Positions 1-8,423 of a stretch of DNA of 64,000 nucleotides are shown here, one piece after another. The first letter of the stretch is position 1, and the number at the start of each line of letters is the position of its first letter. Position numbers and translations under genes: made by a program. A model generated the notes under the pieces. It was given only the letters and a program-made list of their open reading frames with translations, did no database searches and had not been told where the DNA came from. The stretch is from Actinoallomurus sp963823735 (GTDB lineage: Bacteria > Actinomycetota > Actinomycetes > Streptosporangiales > Streptosporangiaceae): assembly GCA_963823735.1 (NCBI GenBank), contig CAWGMO010000001.1:992001-1056000 (forward strand). Direction: 5' to 3'.

Positions 1-1
1 C

Positions 2-85
2 ACCGAGGCCGGCGAACGGCTGGCCGCGATGCTGCGCGCGATCGAGCCCGGCGTGACGATCCGCACACGCCTGATCCAGCCATGA
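2..85 (+). CDS. C-terminal tail of an unidentified gene (partial)
   Basis: The window opens inside a gene. The frame starting at base 2 reads 27 codons to a TGA at 83-85, ending in TRLIQP. The stop overlaps the ATG of the next gene (ATGA), so the two are probably translationally coupled. The visible part starts TEAGERLAAML, a phrase that often closes the winged-helix domain of MarR/PadR-like regulators. A small transcriptional regulator is therefore a guess, and too little is present for a firm call. Confidence 0.5.
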   Translation, partial: TEAGERLAAMLRAIEPGVTIRTRLIQP

Positions 86-918
86 TCATCGCGCTGGCGC
101 TCGCCTCGGCGGTGGTGTTCGGCGCGGGTGACTTCTGCGGCGGCGTCGCCGCGCGGCGCGGCGGCACCATGGAGATCCTCCTGCTGAGCCTGCCCACCGG
201 GCTCATCCTGCTGGCGGTCGTCGCGGCTGCGCAGGGCGGCGGCCTGCACGCGGGCCCGCTGGCCTGGGGCGCGGCCTCCGGCATCGCCGGAGGCGCCGGG
301 CTGCTCGTGTTCTACCGCGCCCTGGCCAAGGGGCCGATGAGCGTGGTCGCGCCCGTCTCCGGGCTGATGGCGGCCCTGGTGCCCGCCGTCGTGGGCGTGG
401 CACGCGGCGACCGGCTCTCCGCGGTCGCGCTGACCGGCATGGCGCTGTGCCTGGTCGCGATCTGCTTCGTCAGCGTGGAGAAGAGCGCCGGGCCGATGCG
501 GATGGGCGACGGGCCGGTCCTCGCGGTCATCGCCGGGACGAGCTTCGGGGCCTTCTTCGTCTTCATCCGGCTGGGCGACGACGGCACGATGTGGCCGCTC
601 ACCGCCTCCAAGGTCACCGGCCTGGCGGTGGTGGTGGTCGTGGCGCTCGTGGCGGGCCGCGGGCCCAGGGCGCTGCTGCACGACCGCGGCGTCATCGCGA
701 TCGCGCTGCTGGCCGGCACGCTGGACGTGCTCGGGAACGCCCTCTACGTCTACGCCGCGCGCGCGGGGATGCTGAGCGTGGCCGGAGTGCTCAGCTCGCT
801 CTACCCGGCCAGCACGGTGCTGCTCGCGAGGTTCGTGCACGGGGAGAGGCTGCGGCCGATCCAGCGGATCGGCCTCGTCGTCGCCGTGGCCGGAATCGGC
901 CTCGTGACGGCGGGCTGA
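82..918 (+). CDS. EamA/DMT-family membrane transporter
   Basis: A 278-residue, almost wholly hydrophobic protein. Its pattern of about ten membrane helices in two similar halves fits the drug/metabolite transporter (EamA) superfamily. Typical marks are the FYRALAKGPMSVVAPVSGL stretch in the first half and YVYAARAGMLSVAGVLSSLYP in the second, each the signature end of an EamA repeat. It should sit in the cytoplasmic membrane and export or import a small metabolite, but the substrate cannot be read from sequence. It starts at an ATG overlapping the stop of the upstream gene, which suggests one operon, and is followed by the convergent XRE regulator. Confidence 0.88.
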   Translation: MIIALALASAVVFGAGDFCGGVAARRGGTMEILLLSLPTGLILLAVVAAAQGGGLHAGPLAWGAASGIAGGAGLLVFYRALAKGPMSVVAPVSGLMAALVPAVVGVARGDRLSAVALTGMALCLVAICFVSVEKSAGPMRMGDGPVLAVIAGTSFGAFFVFIRLGDDGTMWPLTASKVTGLAVVVVVALVAGRGPRALLHDRGVIAIALLAGTLDVLGNALYVYAARAGMLSVAGVLSSLYPASTVLLARFVHGERLRPIQRIGLVVAVAGIGLVTAG

Positions 919-971
919 ACGACGATCGGCGGGACACGAAGAGTGTCCCGCCGATGGCCGATCGTGAGTTT

Positions 972-2303
972 CTAGCGGATACCGAGGTCGACGACGATGT
1001 CGGAGTGCTGCGGGCTCGACCGCAGGCCCGCCGACTCCAGAGCCGCGCGGTAGGAGTCCATCATGGCCTCCGTGTCGCCCGCGCTGCCGAACAGGTCGCC
1101 CAGCTCCCGCCAGACCCGCGCCGCGGCGCGGGAGGTCTGGAGCCCGGACAGCTCGTCGCGGGTGGCCCGCAGGGCGGCCAGCGCCTCGTCGCGCTTGCCC
1201 GTCGCCACCAGCGCCTGAGACAGCATGAGCCGCGCCCGTATGGTCGTGACGGACGTCTCCGGCTGGGAGGCCAGCTCGCTCAGCACACGCTGGGCGACCT
1301 CCACGGCGGAGCCGGGCTCACCGAGGAGCACCTTCGAGCGTGCCATCTCGATCAGGCATTCGGCGGAGTCGGTGCCGGTCAGGACGGGCTCGGCCTGCTG
1401 GAGGAGCTCCAGGGCCTTGCCGGCCGCCATCGGCGACGCGTCCGCGGGCAGGAAGGTGCGCGCCGACGTCACCTGGAGACGCGCCCGCGCCTTGGCCAGG
1501 TCGTTGCCGACGTGCAGCGCGAGCGCCTGCTCGGCCAGGTAGAGCGCCTCGCCGGCCTCGCCCTCGCCGAGGGCCTGGCGGCTGGCCTCGACGTACGCGG
1601 CGACCGTGACCGTGGAGTCGGGTTCGCCGGCCGTGAGGAGACGCTCGGCCAGGTCACGAGCCTGTGCCGTCTCACCGCGGTCGAGGTAGGTGGCGATCAG
1701 GGTGCGGCCGACCTCGGCGGCGTCCTCGCCGCTGAGGAGACCGAGGTCGCCGAGGCGGTTCAGCGCCGATTCGCCGAGGGCGATCGTACGACCGAGGTCA
1801 CCGGCCGCGCGGTAGCAGCGGGCGAGCACGACGATCACGGGCAGCCAGCCGGCACGACCACGGTCGCGTCCGGCCTCCTCCCGCAGCTCTTCGAGGGCCT
1901 TGATGGCCTCCTCGCCACGGCCCAGGGTCTCCAGGGCCTTGGCACGGCCCCAGCGGGCACGCTTCATCAGCTCGGGGTCGTTGTCGACGGCCTCAAGGAT
2001 GTCGGTGAACCAGGCCAGAGCCTGTTCGGCATCCCCGGACAGGAGGGCGAGCTCGGCATGACGAGCGCGTACCTGCAGGTGCAGGCGCTCCTCGGGCTCG
2101 ATTCCTTCGGACAGGTATTCCGGCAGGCAACCCAGCCTGCTCGCCAACAGGCGCACGACTGCTGGAGTCGGGGTTCGCTTACCCGACTCGATCAATGAGA
2201 TGTAACTGTCGGACAACTCGGTCCCGGCAAGCTGTGCCTGAGAGAGGTGCTTACTCAGGCGCAGGTTACGGACTCGTTCACCGACGCTTCCTTGACCCGG
2301 CAT
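972..2303 (-). CDS. XRE-family transcriptional regulator with C-terminal TPR array
   Basis: A 443-residue cytoplasmic regulator. Residues about 8-65 form a Cro/CI-type helix-turn-helix (VGERVRNLRLSKHLSQAQLA, then DSYISLIESGKRTPTPAVV). The rest, from about residue 70, is a run of alanine- and leucine-rich helical hairpins of tetratricopeptide type. This HTH-plus-TPR layout is common in actinobacteria, where the TPR part can sense peptides or partner proteins. The ATG at 2303 is preceded by a 9-bp inverted repeat (2336-2390), a plausible site for autoregulation. Neighbouring genes give no clear target. Confidence 0.88.
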   Translation of the reverse strand: MPGQGSVGERVRNLRLSKHLSQAQLAGTELSDSYISLIESGKRTPTPAVVRLLASRLGCLPEYLSEGIEPEERLHLQVRARHAELALLSGDAEQALAWFTDILEAVDNDPELMKRARWGRAKALETLGRGEEAIKALEELREEAGRDRGRAGWLPVIVVLARCYRAAGDLGRTIALGESALNRLGDLGLLSGEDAAEVGRTLIATYLDRGETAQARDLAERLLTAGEPDSTVTVAAYVEASRQALGEGEAGEALYLAEQALALHVGNDLAKARARLQVTSARTFLPADASPMAAGKALELLQQAEPVLTGTDSAECLIEMARSKVLLGEPGSAVEVAQRVLSELASQPETSVTTIRARLMLSQALVATGKRDEALAALRATRDELSGLQTSRAAARVWRELGDLFGSAGDTEAMMDSYRAALESAGLRSSPQHSDIVVDLGIR

Positions 2304-2335
2304 CTCGACTCACTTACCGAAGCGCTTCACGCGGA

Positions 2336-2390
2336 TTGGGTTACGCCCTGATTGTGAGGTGCACTACCCCACAGATGGAGAGTAACCCAA
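2336..2390. promoter_or_regulatory. Inverted repeat upstream of the XRE regulator
   Basis: TTGGGTTAC at 2336-2344 is matched by GTAACCCAA at 2382-2390, a perfect 9-bp inverted repeat with a 37-bp spacer. It lies 33 bp before the start codon of the XRE/TPR gene. It could be a two-half-site operator or the arms of an RNA hairpin. The function is inferred from position only. Confidence 0.4.
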
Positions 2391-2438
2391 ACAACCTGGA
2401 CAAGGTGTAGGAGTTCGGGTCAAGTTACCTAGTAGAGA

Positions 2439-2966
2439 TCAGTCGTCGCTCTCATCCTTGTTCGGGAAGATCATGCTGCAGACCTCTAGGTAGAGCTGTT
2501 CGGGGTACGGCAGGAACGGAACGACCCTGAAAGCCTGGTCTTGACCAGCGGACTCGAGGACGAACTCGCCATAGCCGAGCATCCGTCCGTTGATCGAACG
2601 GCGGAAGCTCATGTCCGTCACCTTGGCGAGGGGCATCATCGCGACTTTGCGGTTCAGCAGGCCCGTCGTGAGCAGCATGCGCTGGTTCGTGATGACGAAG
2701 TAGTCCACCGACCAGGTGGCGACCTTCCACACGAACCACACCAGCAACGCCAGCCACGCCCACCAGATGAAGCTCACCACCGACCCGCCGTGGTCGGCCA
2801 TCACGTTGCTCAGAATCCCTGCGATGACCAGGCCGCCGAGAACGAACGCGATCGGCGTCATGAGGACCGCCGGATGCCGCCGCACGGTGATGACCTGCTG
2901 CTCGTGCGGCAGGAGATAGCGGTGGATCGAGGCGGGAGCCGAGTCACCCGGCGTCACGAGCCTCAT
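2439..2966 (-). CDS. PH-domain (bPH2-like) membrane protein
   Basis: A protein of 175 residues from the ATG at 2966 (MRLVTPGDSAP). Two hydrophobic helices at roughly residues 32-52 and 60-85 are followed by a bacterial PH-like domain with the family phrase DYFVITNQRMLLTTGLLNRK and the later GYGEFVLESAGQDQ. Proteins with this layout are membrane-anchored and of unknown biochemical role. I chose the internal ATG because it overlaps the stop of the small upstream gene as ATGA and because the residues encoded further upstream look non-coding. It is probably co-transcribed with that small membrane protein. Confidence 0.8.
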   Translation of the reverse strand: MRLVTPGDSAPASIHRYLLPHEQQVITVRRHPAVLMTPIAFVLGGLVIAGILSNVMADHGGSVVSFIWWAWLALLVWFVWKVATWSVDYFVITNQRMLLTTGLLNRKVAMMPLAKVTDMSFRRSINGRMLGYGEFVLESAGQDQAFRVVPFLPYPEQLYLEVCSMIFPNKDESDD

Positions 2967-3115
2967 ACGAGCGCGTCCACGAACTGCGACAGCGAGTCGC
3001 CGGCCCATGACAGGCTGCTCGCCGCATTGTGAACGATCTGGGCTGCTCCACCCGGCTGCTTGAGCAAGTAAAAGATCACGAAGGCCGTGACCGCCCAAGG
3101 AAGGTACTTCTTCAA
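2963..3115 (-). CDS. Small single-span membrane protein (50 aa)
   Basis: A short frame beginning at a TTG (3113-3115). It encodes a Lys-Lys start, one hydrophobic segment (YLPWAVTAFVIFYLL) and an amphipathic tail ending FVDALV. A GGAGG lies about ten bases upstream of the TTG. The stop overlaps the start of the PH-domain gene (ATGA), which strongly suggests an operon and a shared job at the membrane. I do not know its function. The unusual start codon is inferred from the ribosome-binding site and the absence of other starts in frame. Confidence 0.6.
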   Translation of the reverse strand: MKKYLPWAVTAFVIFYLLKQPGGAAQIVHNAASSLSWAGDSLSQFVDALV

Positions 3116-3235
3116 GGGAACCGTGCCTCCGAAGCCTGACCCACTGACCCAACTTTAGTTCTACACCACGTATCGAACTGCCTGCAAAGAGCTGCGAGTT
3201 CGGGTCTGAGTCGTGGGCCGGGTAGAGGCGCGCCC

Positions 3236-3448
3236 TCAGCCGCCGCCGTGTCCTTCGGCGGCGGCGAGCGCGAGTACCTCCAGATGTTTACGGGCGATCC
3301 GCTCGACGAGGTCCGGTGACGCTTCGCCGATCACCTCTTCGGCACTGTGCCGAGCCGCCTCGACACATCGGATGACCATCTCCGCGGGGTGGATCTCGTC
3401 AAATTCTTTCGCCAACTCTTCGGCGACCGTTTCATATGTCCACGCCAT
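3236..3448 (-). CDS. Small helical protein, three-helix-bundle type
   Basis: A 70-residue acidic protein (MAWTYETVAEELAKEF, then HPAEMVIRCVEAARHSAEEV) predicted to be all helix. It resembles the small actinobacterial three-helix-bundle dimerisation domains found in regulators or alone. Codon use is normal for the genome. It stands alone between the membrane pair and upp, transcribed on the same strand. No enzymatic residues are visible and the function is unknown. Confidence 0.65.
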   Translation of the reverse strand: MAWTYETVAEELAKEFDEIHPAEMVIRCVEAARHSAEEVIGEASPDLVERIARKHLEVLALAAAEGHGGG

Positions 3449-3564
3449 AATTCGTCCCGGTTTCCGCTTGCCCGCTGCGCGGGCGTGAACGAATCGATGA
3501 TCACGATCCGTAGCAGAGTGTGTACCCAGGGTGTGTGGATCTTGAAACGCCCGGCCTGACGTGG

Positions 3565-4203
3565 CTATACGACGCCGTAGAGGCGGTCTCCCGCGTCGCC
3601 GAGCCCCGGGACGATGAAGCCGTTCTCGTTCAGGTGGGCGTCCACCGCCGCCGTGACGACGCGTACGGGCACCGGGCAGCCCTCAAGGGTCTTCTCCATG
3701 TGCGTGATGCCCTCGGGCGCCGCCAGGAGGCAGATGGCCGTCACGTCGTCCGCGCCGCGGTCCATGAGGAGCTGGATCGCGGCGGCCAGGGTGCCGCCGG
3801 TCGCGAGCATCGGGTCCAGGACGTAGCACTGGCGGCCCGACAGGTCGTCGGGCAGCCGCGTCGCGTACGTCGTCGCCTTCAAGGTGCCCTCGTCACGGAC
3901 CATGCCGAGGAAACCGACCTCGGCGGTCGGCAACAGGCGGGTCATCCCGTCGAGCATGCCCAAGCCGGCGCGCAGGATCGGCACGACGAGCGGCTGCGGG
4001 CGCGTCAGGCGTACGCCCTCGGCCGGCCCGACCGGTGTGGTCACTGTCACATCTGCGACGCGTACGTCCCGTGTCGCCTCATAGGCCAGGAGGGTCACAA
4101 GTTCGTCCGCGAGGCGGCGGAATGTGGGGGAGTCGGTGGTCTCGTCCCGCAAGGTGGTGAGCTTGTGAGCGACGAGCGGATGGTCGACGACGAGCGTTTT
4201 CAT
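3565..4203 (-). CDS. upp: Uracil phosphoribosyltransferase
   Basis: A 212-residue cytosolic salvage enzyme that joins uracil and PRPP to give UMP. The PRPP-binding loop DPMLATGGT lies at residues 130-138. PILRAGLGMLDG at about 75-86 and the C-terminal VPGLGDAGDRLYGV uracil-binding stretch are both typical of the family, and length is normal. It is divergent from the small gene at 4256 and lies close to the tadA block, an arrangement also known from other actinobacteria. Confidence 0.96.
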   Translation of the reverse strand: MKTLVVDHPLVAHKLTTLRDETTDSPTFRRLADELVTLLAYEATRDVRVADVTVTTPVGPAEGVRLTRPQPLVVPILRAGLGMLDGMTRLLPTAEVGFLGMVRDEGTLKATTYATRLPDDLSGRQCYVLDPMLATGGTLAAAIQLLMDRGADDVTAICLLAAPEGITHMEKTLEGCPVPVRVVTAAVDAHLNENGFIVPGLGDAGDRLYGVV

Positions 4204-4255
4204 ATTGGATCACGGTAGCCGAATGGGATACCTGAGCATGGGGAACGTAGGTGGC

Positions 4256-4426
4256 ATGGACGATGCGATGAGTCCGGAGGAGGTACGAGATCGGCTTCGC
4301 CGACGGTCGGTCTTCCTGCGAGAGCTGGCCGAGGCGCGGGAGTTGCGCAAACGGGTCAGTCCGCGCAGATCGCGGCAGGAACGCATCCGCGCCACCCTGC
4401 GCATGCGCACGTTCAGAGCGAACTGA
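4256..4426 (+). CDS. Small basic protein (56 aa), unknown
   Basis: From the ATG at 4256 this frame encodes MDDAMSPEEVRDRLRRR and an arginine-rich helical tail ending RMRTFRAN. Net charge is strongly positive, so nucleic-acid binding is possible but unproven. The frame stays open to an in-frame ATG at 4205, but the sequence before 4256 looks like untranslated leader of the divergent upp. It precedes the tadA-associated genes on the same strand. I do not recognise a family. Confidence 0.5.
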   Translation: MDDAMSPEEVRDRLRRRSVFLRELAEARELRKRVSPRRSRQERIRATLRMRTFRAN

Positions 4427-4506
4427 CAGCACCCCGGTTTCGCCGTGCTGCGAGTGTCGCCGCCTCGCATCTGTCAGGATGCCCGAGCAGGACGCGCGCC
4501 GGTGGG

Positions 4507-4989
4507 GTGAAGATGACGGAAATAGACACGGCGGATTTCGCTGTCGTGGTCTCTCGTGAGGACGACGCCTGGGAAGTGGAACAACTTCCCCTCGCGTTGA
4601 CCAAAGACCTGGCCGGGCTGATCCATGCCCTGCGCCAGCAGCCCAGCATGGCGGGCACGATCGGTCTGGCCTCGGTGGGAGACGATTTCTTCATCGCCCT
4701 CAGAGTCATGGCCGACGACGTCATGATCTTTCTCTCGGATGTCACGGCGTCCCTCGACTGGCCGATGGCCGGGCAGGTCGTCGAGTACCTCGAGCTCGAC
4801 ATCCCCGAAGACGAAGACCTCGACCAGGTGCTGCCGGCGGGTGACATGTCGATCTTCTCGGACCTCGGTCTGGACGAGATGGAGCTCGGCGCGCTCTCCG
4901 GAGACCTCGACCTGTACCCGGACGAGATGCTCGGCAGCATCGCCTCACGTCTCGGATTCGGGCCCGCGTTCGAGCGCGCCATCGAATGA
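4507..4989 (+). CDS. tRNA adenosine deaminase-associated protein (first copy)
   Basis: A 160-residue acidic protein starting at a GTG (an in-frame ATG follows at 4513). It belongs to the actinobacterial family found beside tadA. Features seen are a beta-rich start (ADFAVVVSREDDAWEVEQL), the middle phrase IFLSDVTASLDWPMAGQV and the C-terminal LYPDEMLGSIASRLGF. Biochemical function is not established; the association is by gene order. It is followed 27 bp later by a paralogue and then by tadA, all on one strand, so a three-gene operon is likely. Confidence 0.85.
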   Translation: MKMTEIDTADFAVVVSREDDAWEVEQLPLALTKDLAGLIHALRQQPSMAGTIGLASVGDDFFIALRVMADDVMIFLSDVTASLDWPMAGQVVEYLELDIPEDEDLDQVLPAGDMSIFSDLGLDEMELGALSGDLDLYPDEMLGSIASRLGFGPAFERAIE

Positions 4990-5016
4990 TGGGCGCCAAC
5001 AGGGAAGAATGGAACC

Positions 5017-5469
5017 GTGCCGTACTTCTCCGTGGCCTTCGCGCGCACTGACGCCGGATGGGTCGGGACCGAAGCCGACCTCACCGAGGCGGCCGGTGTC
5101 GACGACATCACCGACATCATGCGGGAAACCGCCGTCGAGACGGCGGGTGACACGGTCGTCCTCCTCCTCGAACAGGAGGACGAATGGTTCGCCGTCGTCC
5201 GCCTCGACGACGGCGACGACCCCCGCGTCTTCCTCTCCGACCCCCGGTCCGCACTGACCAGCGACCTGGCGGGCATGCTGTACGAACAGCTCGGATCCCC
5301 CGCCGAGACCCCGACCGGAGACCCGGTGGGAGACCCCGGGCTCCTGTCCGACCTCGGCATCGACCCCGCACGCCTCACCGGCCTCGGCGAGCGCACTCTG
5401 CCTGGCGACGCGATCGCGATCGTCGCGGAGCACGCCGGGTTCGCCGGCGAGTACGAGCGGCTCAGATAG
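5017..5469 (+). CDS. tRNA adenosine deaminase-associated protein (second copy)
   Basis: A 150-residue protein from a GTG start, a diverged paralogue of the preceding gene. It has the same order of elements: FSVAFARTDAGWVGTEADL, then VFLSDPRSALTSDLAGML, a PT/D-rich linker, and LLSDLGIDPARL with GDAIAIVAEHAGF near the end. It lies 20 bp before the tadA start and is probably co-translated with it. Tandem pairs of this family next to tadA occur in actinobacteria. A role in TadA assembly or regulation is inference only. Confidence 0.83.
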   Translation: MPYFSVAFARTDAGWVGTEADLTEAAGVDDITDIMRETAVETAGDTVVLLLEQEDEWFAVVRLDDGDDPRVFLSDPRSALTSDLAGMLYEQLGSPAETPTGDPVGDPGLLSDLGIDPARLTGLGERTLPGDAIAIVAEHAGFAGEYERLR

Positions 5470-5489
5470 GCGGGAGGAGGCGTCCGATC

Positions 5490-5945
5490 GTGAGAGAGCC
5501 GGTCATGGAGGACGCGATGCGGGCCGCCCTGCAGGAAGCGCGGCGCGCGGCCGTCGACGTGCCCGTCGGCGCGGTCGTCCTCGACCGCTCCGGCCAGATC
5601 ATCGGCTCGGGCCGCAACGAACGCGAGCGCACGGGCGACCCGACCGCGCACGCGGAGATCGTCGCGATCCGCCAGGCGGCGGCACGCGTCGGCGAATGGC
5701 GCCTCACCGGATGCTGCCTGGTCGTGACCCTGGAGCCGTGCACGATGTGCGCCGGCGCCGCCGTACTCGCCCGGCTCGACCGCATCGTCTACGGAGCCAT
5801 CGACCCGAAGGCCGGTGCCGTGGGGTCACTCTGGGACGTCGTACGAGACCGGCGCCTCAACCACCGCCCCGAAGTCGTCCCCGGAGTACTCGCCGAAGAG
5901 TGCGGCGCGCTCCTCACGGAATTCTTCGCCCAACACCGGGACTGA
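5490..5945 (+). CDS. tadA: tRNA-specific adenosine deaminase
   Basis: A 151-residue cytosolic zinc enzyme that converts the wobble adenosine 34 of tRNA-Arg(ACG) to inosine. The catalytic HAE motif is at residues 54-56 and the second zinc site PCTMC at 83-87. Length fits the family. I chose the GTG at 5490 because GGGAGGAGG lies at 5472-5480 with ideal spacing; the frame stays open far upstream without coding character. tRNA-Ser(CGA) follows 33 bp later. Confidence 0.95.
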   Translation: MREPVMEDAMRAALQEARRAAVDVPVGAVVLDRSGQIIGSGRNERERTGDPTAHAEIVAIRQAAARVGEWRLTGCCLVVTLEPCTMCAGAAVLARLDRIVYGAIDPKAGAVGSLWDVVRDRRLNHRPEVVPGVLAEECGALLTEFFAQHRD

Positions 5946-5978
5946 ACCGGTGTCTTGTATCCGGTAGGCTCCCGTCTT

Positions 5979-6065
5979 GGTGGAGTCGCCTAGTGGCCGA
6001 GGGCGCACGCCTCGAAAGCGTGTGATGGGGCAACTCATCCGTGGGTTCAAATCCCACCTCCACCG
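5979..6065 (+). tRNA. tRNA-Ser(CGA)
   Basis: An 87-base cloverleaf with a long variable arm. The acceptor stem GGTGGAG pairs with CTCCACC at 6058-6064, the discriminator is G at 6065, and CCA is not encoded. The anticodon stem CACGC/GCGTG encloses the loop CTCGAAA, giving anticodon CGA. The T arm is GTGGG TTCAAAT CCCAC. The variable arm (GATGGGG CAA CTCATC) is the class II form expected for serine. Confidence 0.96.
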
Positions 6066-6071
6066 CCGGCT

Positions 6072-6116
6072 GGCCCTGGTGTGCTTGCCGACCTTTGGTC
6101 GGTTGCGCCCAGGGCC
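6072..6116 (+). terminator. Hairpin terminator after tRNA-Ser(CGA)
   Basis: GGCCCTGG at 6072-6079 pairs with CCAGGGCC at 6109-6116, enclosing a second small stem (GCCGACC TTT GGTCGGT). The hairpin starts seven bases after the tRNA and is followed by the pyrimidine-rich GTCTCCTTTCTC. Confidence 0.65.
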
Positions 6117-6210
6117 GTCTCCTTTCTCCCGGGGGCCCAGCCCCCGGACCCCGGGTTCCTGTGGTTGCTCGCCGTACCTATGGTGCTCGCCTTTTTTTTG
6201 CGCTCCGTTT

Positions 6211-6230
6211 TGTACCTACTAGTATGTACA
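6211..6230. promoter_or_regulatory. TetR-type operator overlapping the tetR start
   Basis: A near-perfect 20-bp palindrome of form TGTAC-n-TACTAGTA-n-GTACA. It covers the ATG of the following TetR gene, so the regulator very probably represses its own transcript here. A run of eight T lies just upstream (6193-6200). Confidence 0.7.
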
Positions 6231-6796
6231 TCGTGAACACGCGGGAGCGGTTGATCGAGAGTGCTCGGGCCTTGTTGTGGGAGCGGGGGTATGTCGGGAC
6301 TTCGCCTCGGGCGATTCAGGAGAGGGCGGAGGCCGGGCAGGGGAGCATGTATCACCACTTCTCCGGCAAGCCTGATCTTGCTTTGGCGGCTGTGCGGCGT
6401 AGTGCCGAGGAGATGCGGGCCAAGGCCGGGGTGGAGTTCTCCGGGCCCGGGTCGGCGTTGGATCGGATCACCGTTTACCTGCTGCGGGAGCGTGCCGTTC
6501 TGCGGGGGTGTCCGGTCGGGCGGCTGGCGCAGGATCCCGACATCGTCGCCGATCCCGCGCTGCGGGCGCCGCTGGAGGAGACCTTCGCCTGGCTGCGGGA
6601 GCGGCTCGCCGAGGTCGTCGAGGAAGGGCGGGTGGCCGGGGAGTTCCCCGCGGGGCTGGATTCCGCCGACACGGCGGCGGCGATCGTGGCGACTCTTCAG
6701 GGCGGATATGTCCTGGCTCGGGCGGCGGATTCCATCGAGCCGTTCGACCGGGCGATCAAGGGCGTGCTCGGCCTGCTCTCGCCCCGTACGAGCTGA
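6224..6796 (+). CDS. TetR-family transcriptional regulator
   Basis: A 190-residue DNA-binding regulator. The N-terminal HTH (TRERLIESARALLWERGY, then TSPRAIQERAEAGQGSMYHHF) is classic TetR, and the C-terminal part from about residue 55 is the helical ligand domain of the TetR_C type with GCPVGRLAQD. The start could be the ATG at 6224 or the GTG at 6233, both at the palindromic operator. It is followed 14 bp later by a DUF4865 gene and then a phosphotriesterase-like gene, which are its likely regulated partners. Confidence 0.9.
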   Translation: MYIVNTRERLIESARALLWERGYVGTSPRAIQERAEAGQGSMYHHFSGKPDLALAAVRRSAEEMRAKAGVEFSGPGSALDRITVYLLRERAVLRGCPVGRLAQDPDIVADPALRAPLEETFAWLRERLAEVVEEGRVAGEFPAGLDSADTAAAIVATLQGGYVLARAADSIEPFDRAIKGVLGLLSPRTS

Positions 6797-6810
6797 CTCA
6801 AGGAGACCTC

Positions 6811-7386
6811 ATGTACGCGATGCAGTACGAGATCACCCTGCCCGCCGACTACGACATGAAGATCATCCGTACGCGCGTCGAGACGCGTGGGCGGGCTCTG
6901 GACGACTTCGCGGGGCTCGGCCTCAAGGCGTACCTCATGCGTGAGCGTGGCGTCGGTGGCTCGCCCGTCAACCAGTACGCGCCGTTCTACCTGTGGAACT
7001 CCGTCGGCGGGATGAACCGGTTCCTGTGGGGTGGGGGCGGGTTCGGGGGCATCGTCGCCGACTTCGGGCGGCCCGCCGTGCGTCACTGGACCGGTGTCGC
7101 CTTCGAGCGTGGGCCCGCCTATGGCGCGGTCCCGGTCGCGCTCACCCGCCGTACGCTGCCCGTGCCCGCCGACCCCTCCGAGGCGGTCGAGGCGGCGCTG
7201 GACGGCTTCACCGGCCGTACGGCCGGTGCGCACTCCACCGCCCTCGCCGTCGACCCGCGCTCGTGGGAGCTGATCCACGTCACCCTCTGGGACCATCCCG
7301 CGCCGGACTCGGACGGTGACCGCTACGAGATCCTTCACCTGTCCGCGCCGGAGCTGGACTCCCTTCCGACAGGGCGCCACTGGTGA
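6811..7386 (+). CDS. DUF4865 family protein
   Basis: A 191-residue protein starting at the ATG at 6811 with AGGAG six bases upstream. It has the characteristic start MQYEITLPADYDMKIIRTRV and the phrase SPVNQYAPFYLW of the DUF4865 family, which in other bacteria is often next to TetR genes and thought to be an uncharacterised monooxygenase-like or ABM-fold protein. The stop overlaps the GTG of the following phosphotriesterase gene, so they are translationally coupled. Substrate unknown. Confidence 0.85.
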   Translation: MYAMQYEITLPADYDMKIIRTRVETRGRALDDFAGLGLKAYLMRERGVGGSPVNQYAPFYLWNSVGGMNRFLWGGGGFGGIVADFGRPAVRHWTGVAFERGPAYGAVPVALTRRTLPVPADPSEAVEAALDGFTGRTAGAHSTALAVDPRSWELIHVTLWDHPAPDSDGDRYEILHLSAPELDSLPTGRHW

Positions 7387-8321
7387 CGGGCGCGGTCCGT
7401 ACGGTTCTGGGTGACATCGCGCCTTCGGAGCTCGGGCTCTGCGACGCGCACGACCACCTGTTCATGGCCAGCGCGAAGCTTCCCGGCCAGGAGCTGGACG
7501 ACGCCGAGGCGGCGGCCGGGGAGCTGGGGCTCTATCAAAGGCTCGGCGGAGGGGCGGTCGTGCAGTGGACGCCGTACGGGCTGGGGCGGCGGGCCGGCGA
7601 GCTGGCCGGGCTCTCGCGCGCCACCGGCGTGCACATCGTCGCGGCGACCGGGCTGCACCAGGCCGAGCACTACGGTCCCGGCGTGGTCGACGGCGTACGG
7701 GACCGGCTCACCGAGCTGTTCGTCGGCGAGCTGACCGGCGGCATGGACGCCGGGCTCGCGCCGCGTGCCGGGATGATCAAGGTGGCGGGCGGCTTCCACG
7801 CGCTGAACGGCCACGCGCGGCACGTCATGACCTCCGCGGCCGGCGCGCACCTGGCGACCGGGGCGCCGATCGGCGTGCACCTCGAACACGGCACCGCCGG
7901 GCCGGACGTCCTCGACCTGCTCTGCGGCGAGCTGGGCGTGCCTCCGCGCCGCGTCATCCTCGGTCACCTCAACCGCCACCCGGACGCGCATGCCCTTCAT
8001 GACCTGGCCGAGGCGGGGGCGTTCCTGGCGTTCGACGGCCCCTCGCCGGCGAACCACGCCACCGACTGGCGGCTCCTCGACGCGCTCGTCGCGCTCGCCG
8101 AGGCCGGTCACGCGGGAAGGATCCTGCTGGGCGGCGACACCACGACCGTCGCCGCGCGCGCCTCGACCGGAGGCGGCCCGGGGATGCCGTTCCTGCTCCG
8201 CCGCCTGCGGCCCCGGCTCGTACGCCATCTCGGTGAGGACGCCACGGGGCGGATCCTCGTGGACAACCCGGCGCGGGCTTTCGCCGCAGAATGGCCCGTG
8301 ACGCGCGAAATGACTACGTAG
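7383..8321 (+). CDS. Phosphotriesterase-family metal-dependent hydrolase
   Basis: A 312-residue TIM-barrel amidohydrolase relative. Metal-ligand signatures are visible in order: DAHDHL at 21-26, a candidate bridging lysine in GMIKVAGG, HLEHGTAG, the histidine in ILGHLNRHPD, and the aspartate in LLGGDTTTV. The family hydrolyses lactones or phosphoesters; which one is not predictable here. It starts at a GTG overlapping the stop of the DUF4865 gene and forms an operon with that gene and the TetR regulator. Confidence 0.88.
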   Translation: MTGAVRTVLGDIAPSELGLCDAHDHLFMASAKLPGQELDDAEAAAGELGLYQRLGGGAVVQWTPYGLGRRAGELAGLSRATGVHIVAATGLHQAEHYGPGVVDGVRDRLTELFVGELTGGMDAGLAPRAGMIKVAGGFHALNGHARHVMTSAAGAHLATGAPIGVHLEHGTAGPDVLDLLCGELGVPPRRVILGHLNRHPDAHALHDLAEAGAFLAFDGPSPANHATDWRLLDALVALAEAGHAGRILLGGDTTTVAARASTGGGPGMPFLLRRLRPRLVRHLGEDATGRILVDNPARAFAAEWPVTREMTT

Positions 8322-8423
8322 GGTAAAGAAGTTTTGACGTTCCGCTTACCTTCGAACCGATCTGATCTACCCGTGTGCGGGTCATGCTTATCGCACGGTG
8401 TGAGGGCGCACGCGGGGAGGATC

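Noticed and set aside
5979..6065. Integration site (att) at tRNA-Ser(CGA)
   Set aside because: No duplicated tRNA 3' end and no integrase or recombinase gene was found between the two tRNA-Ser genes.
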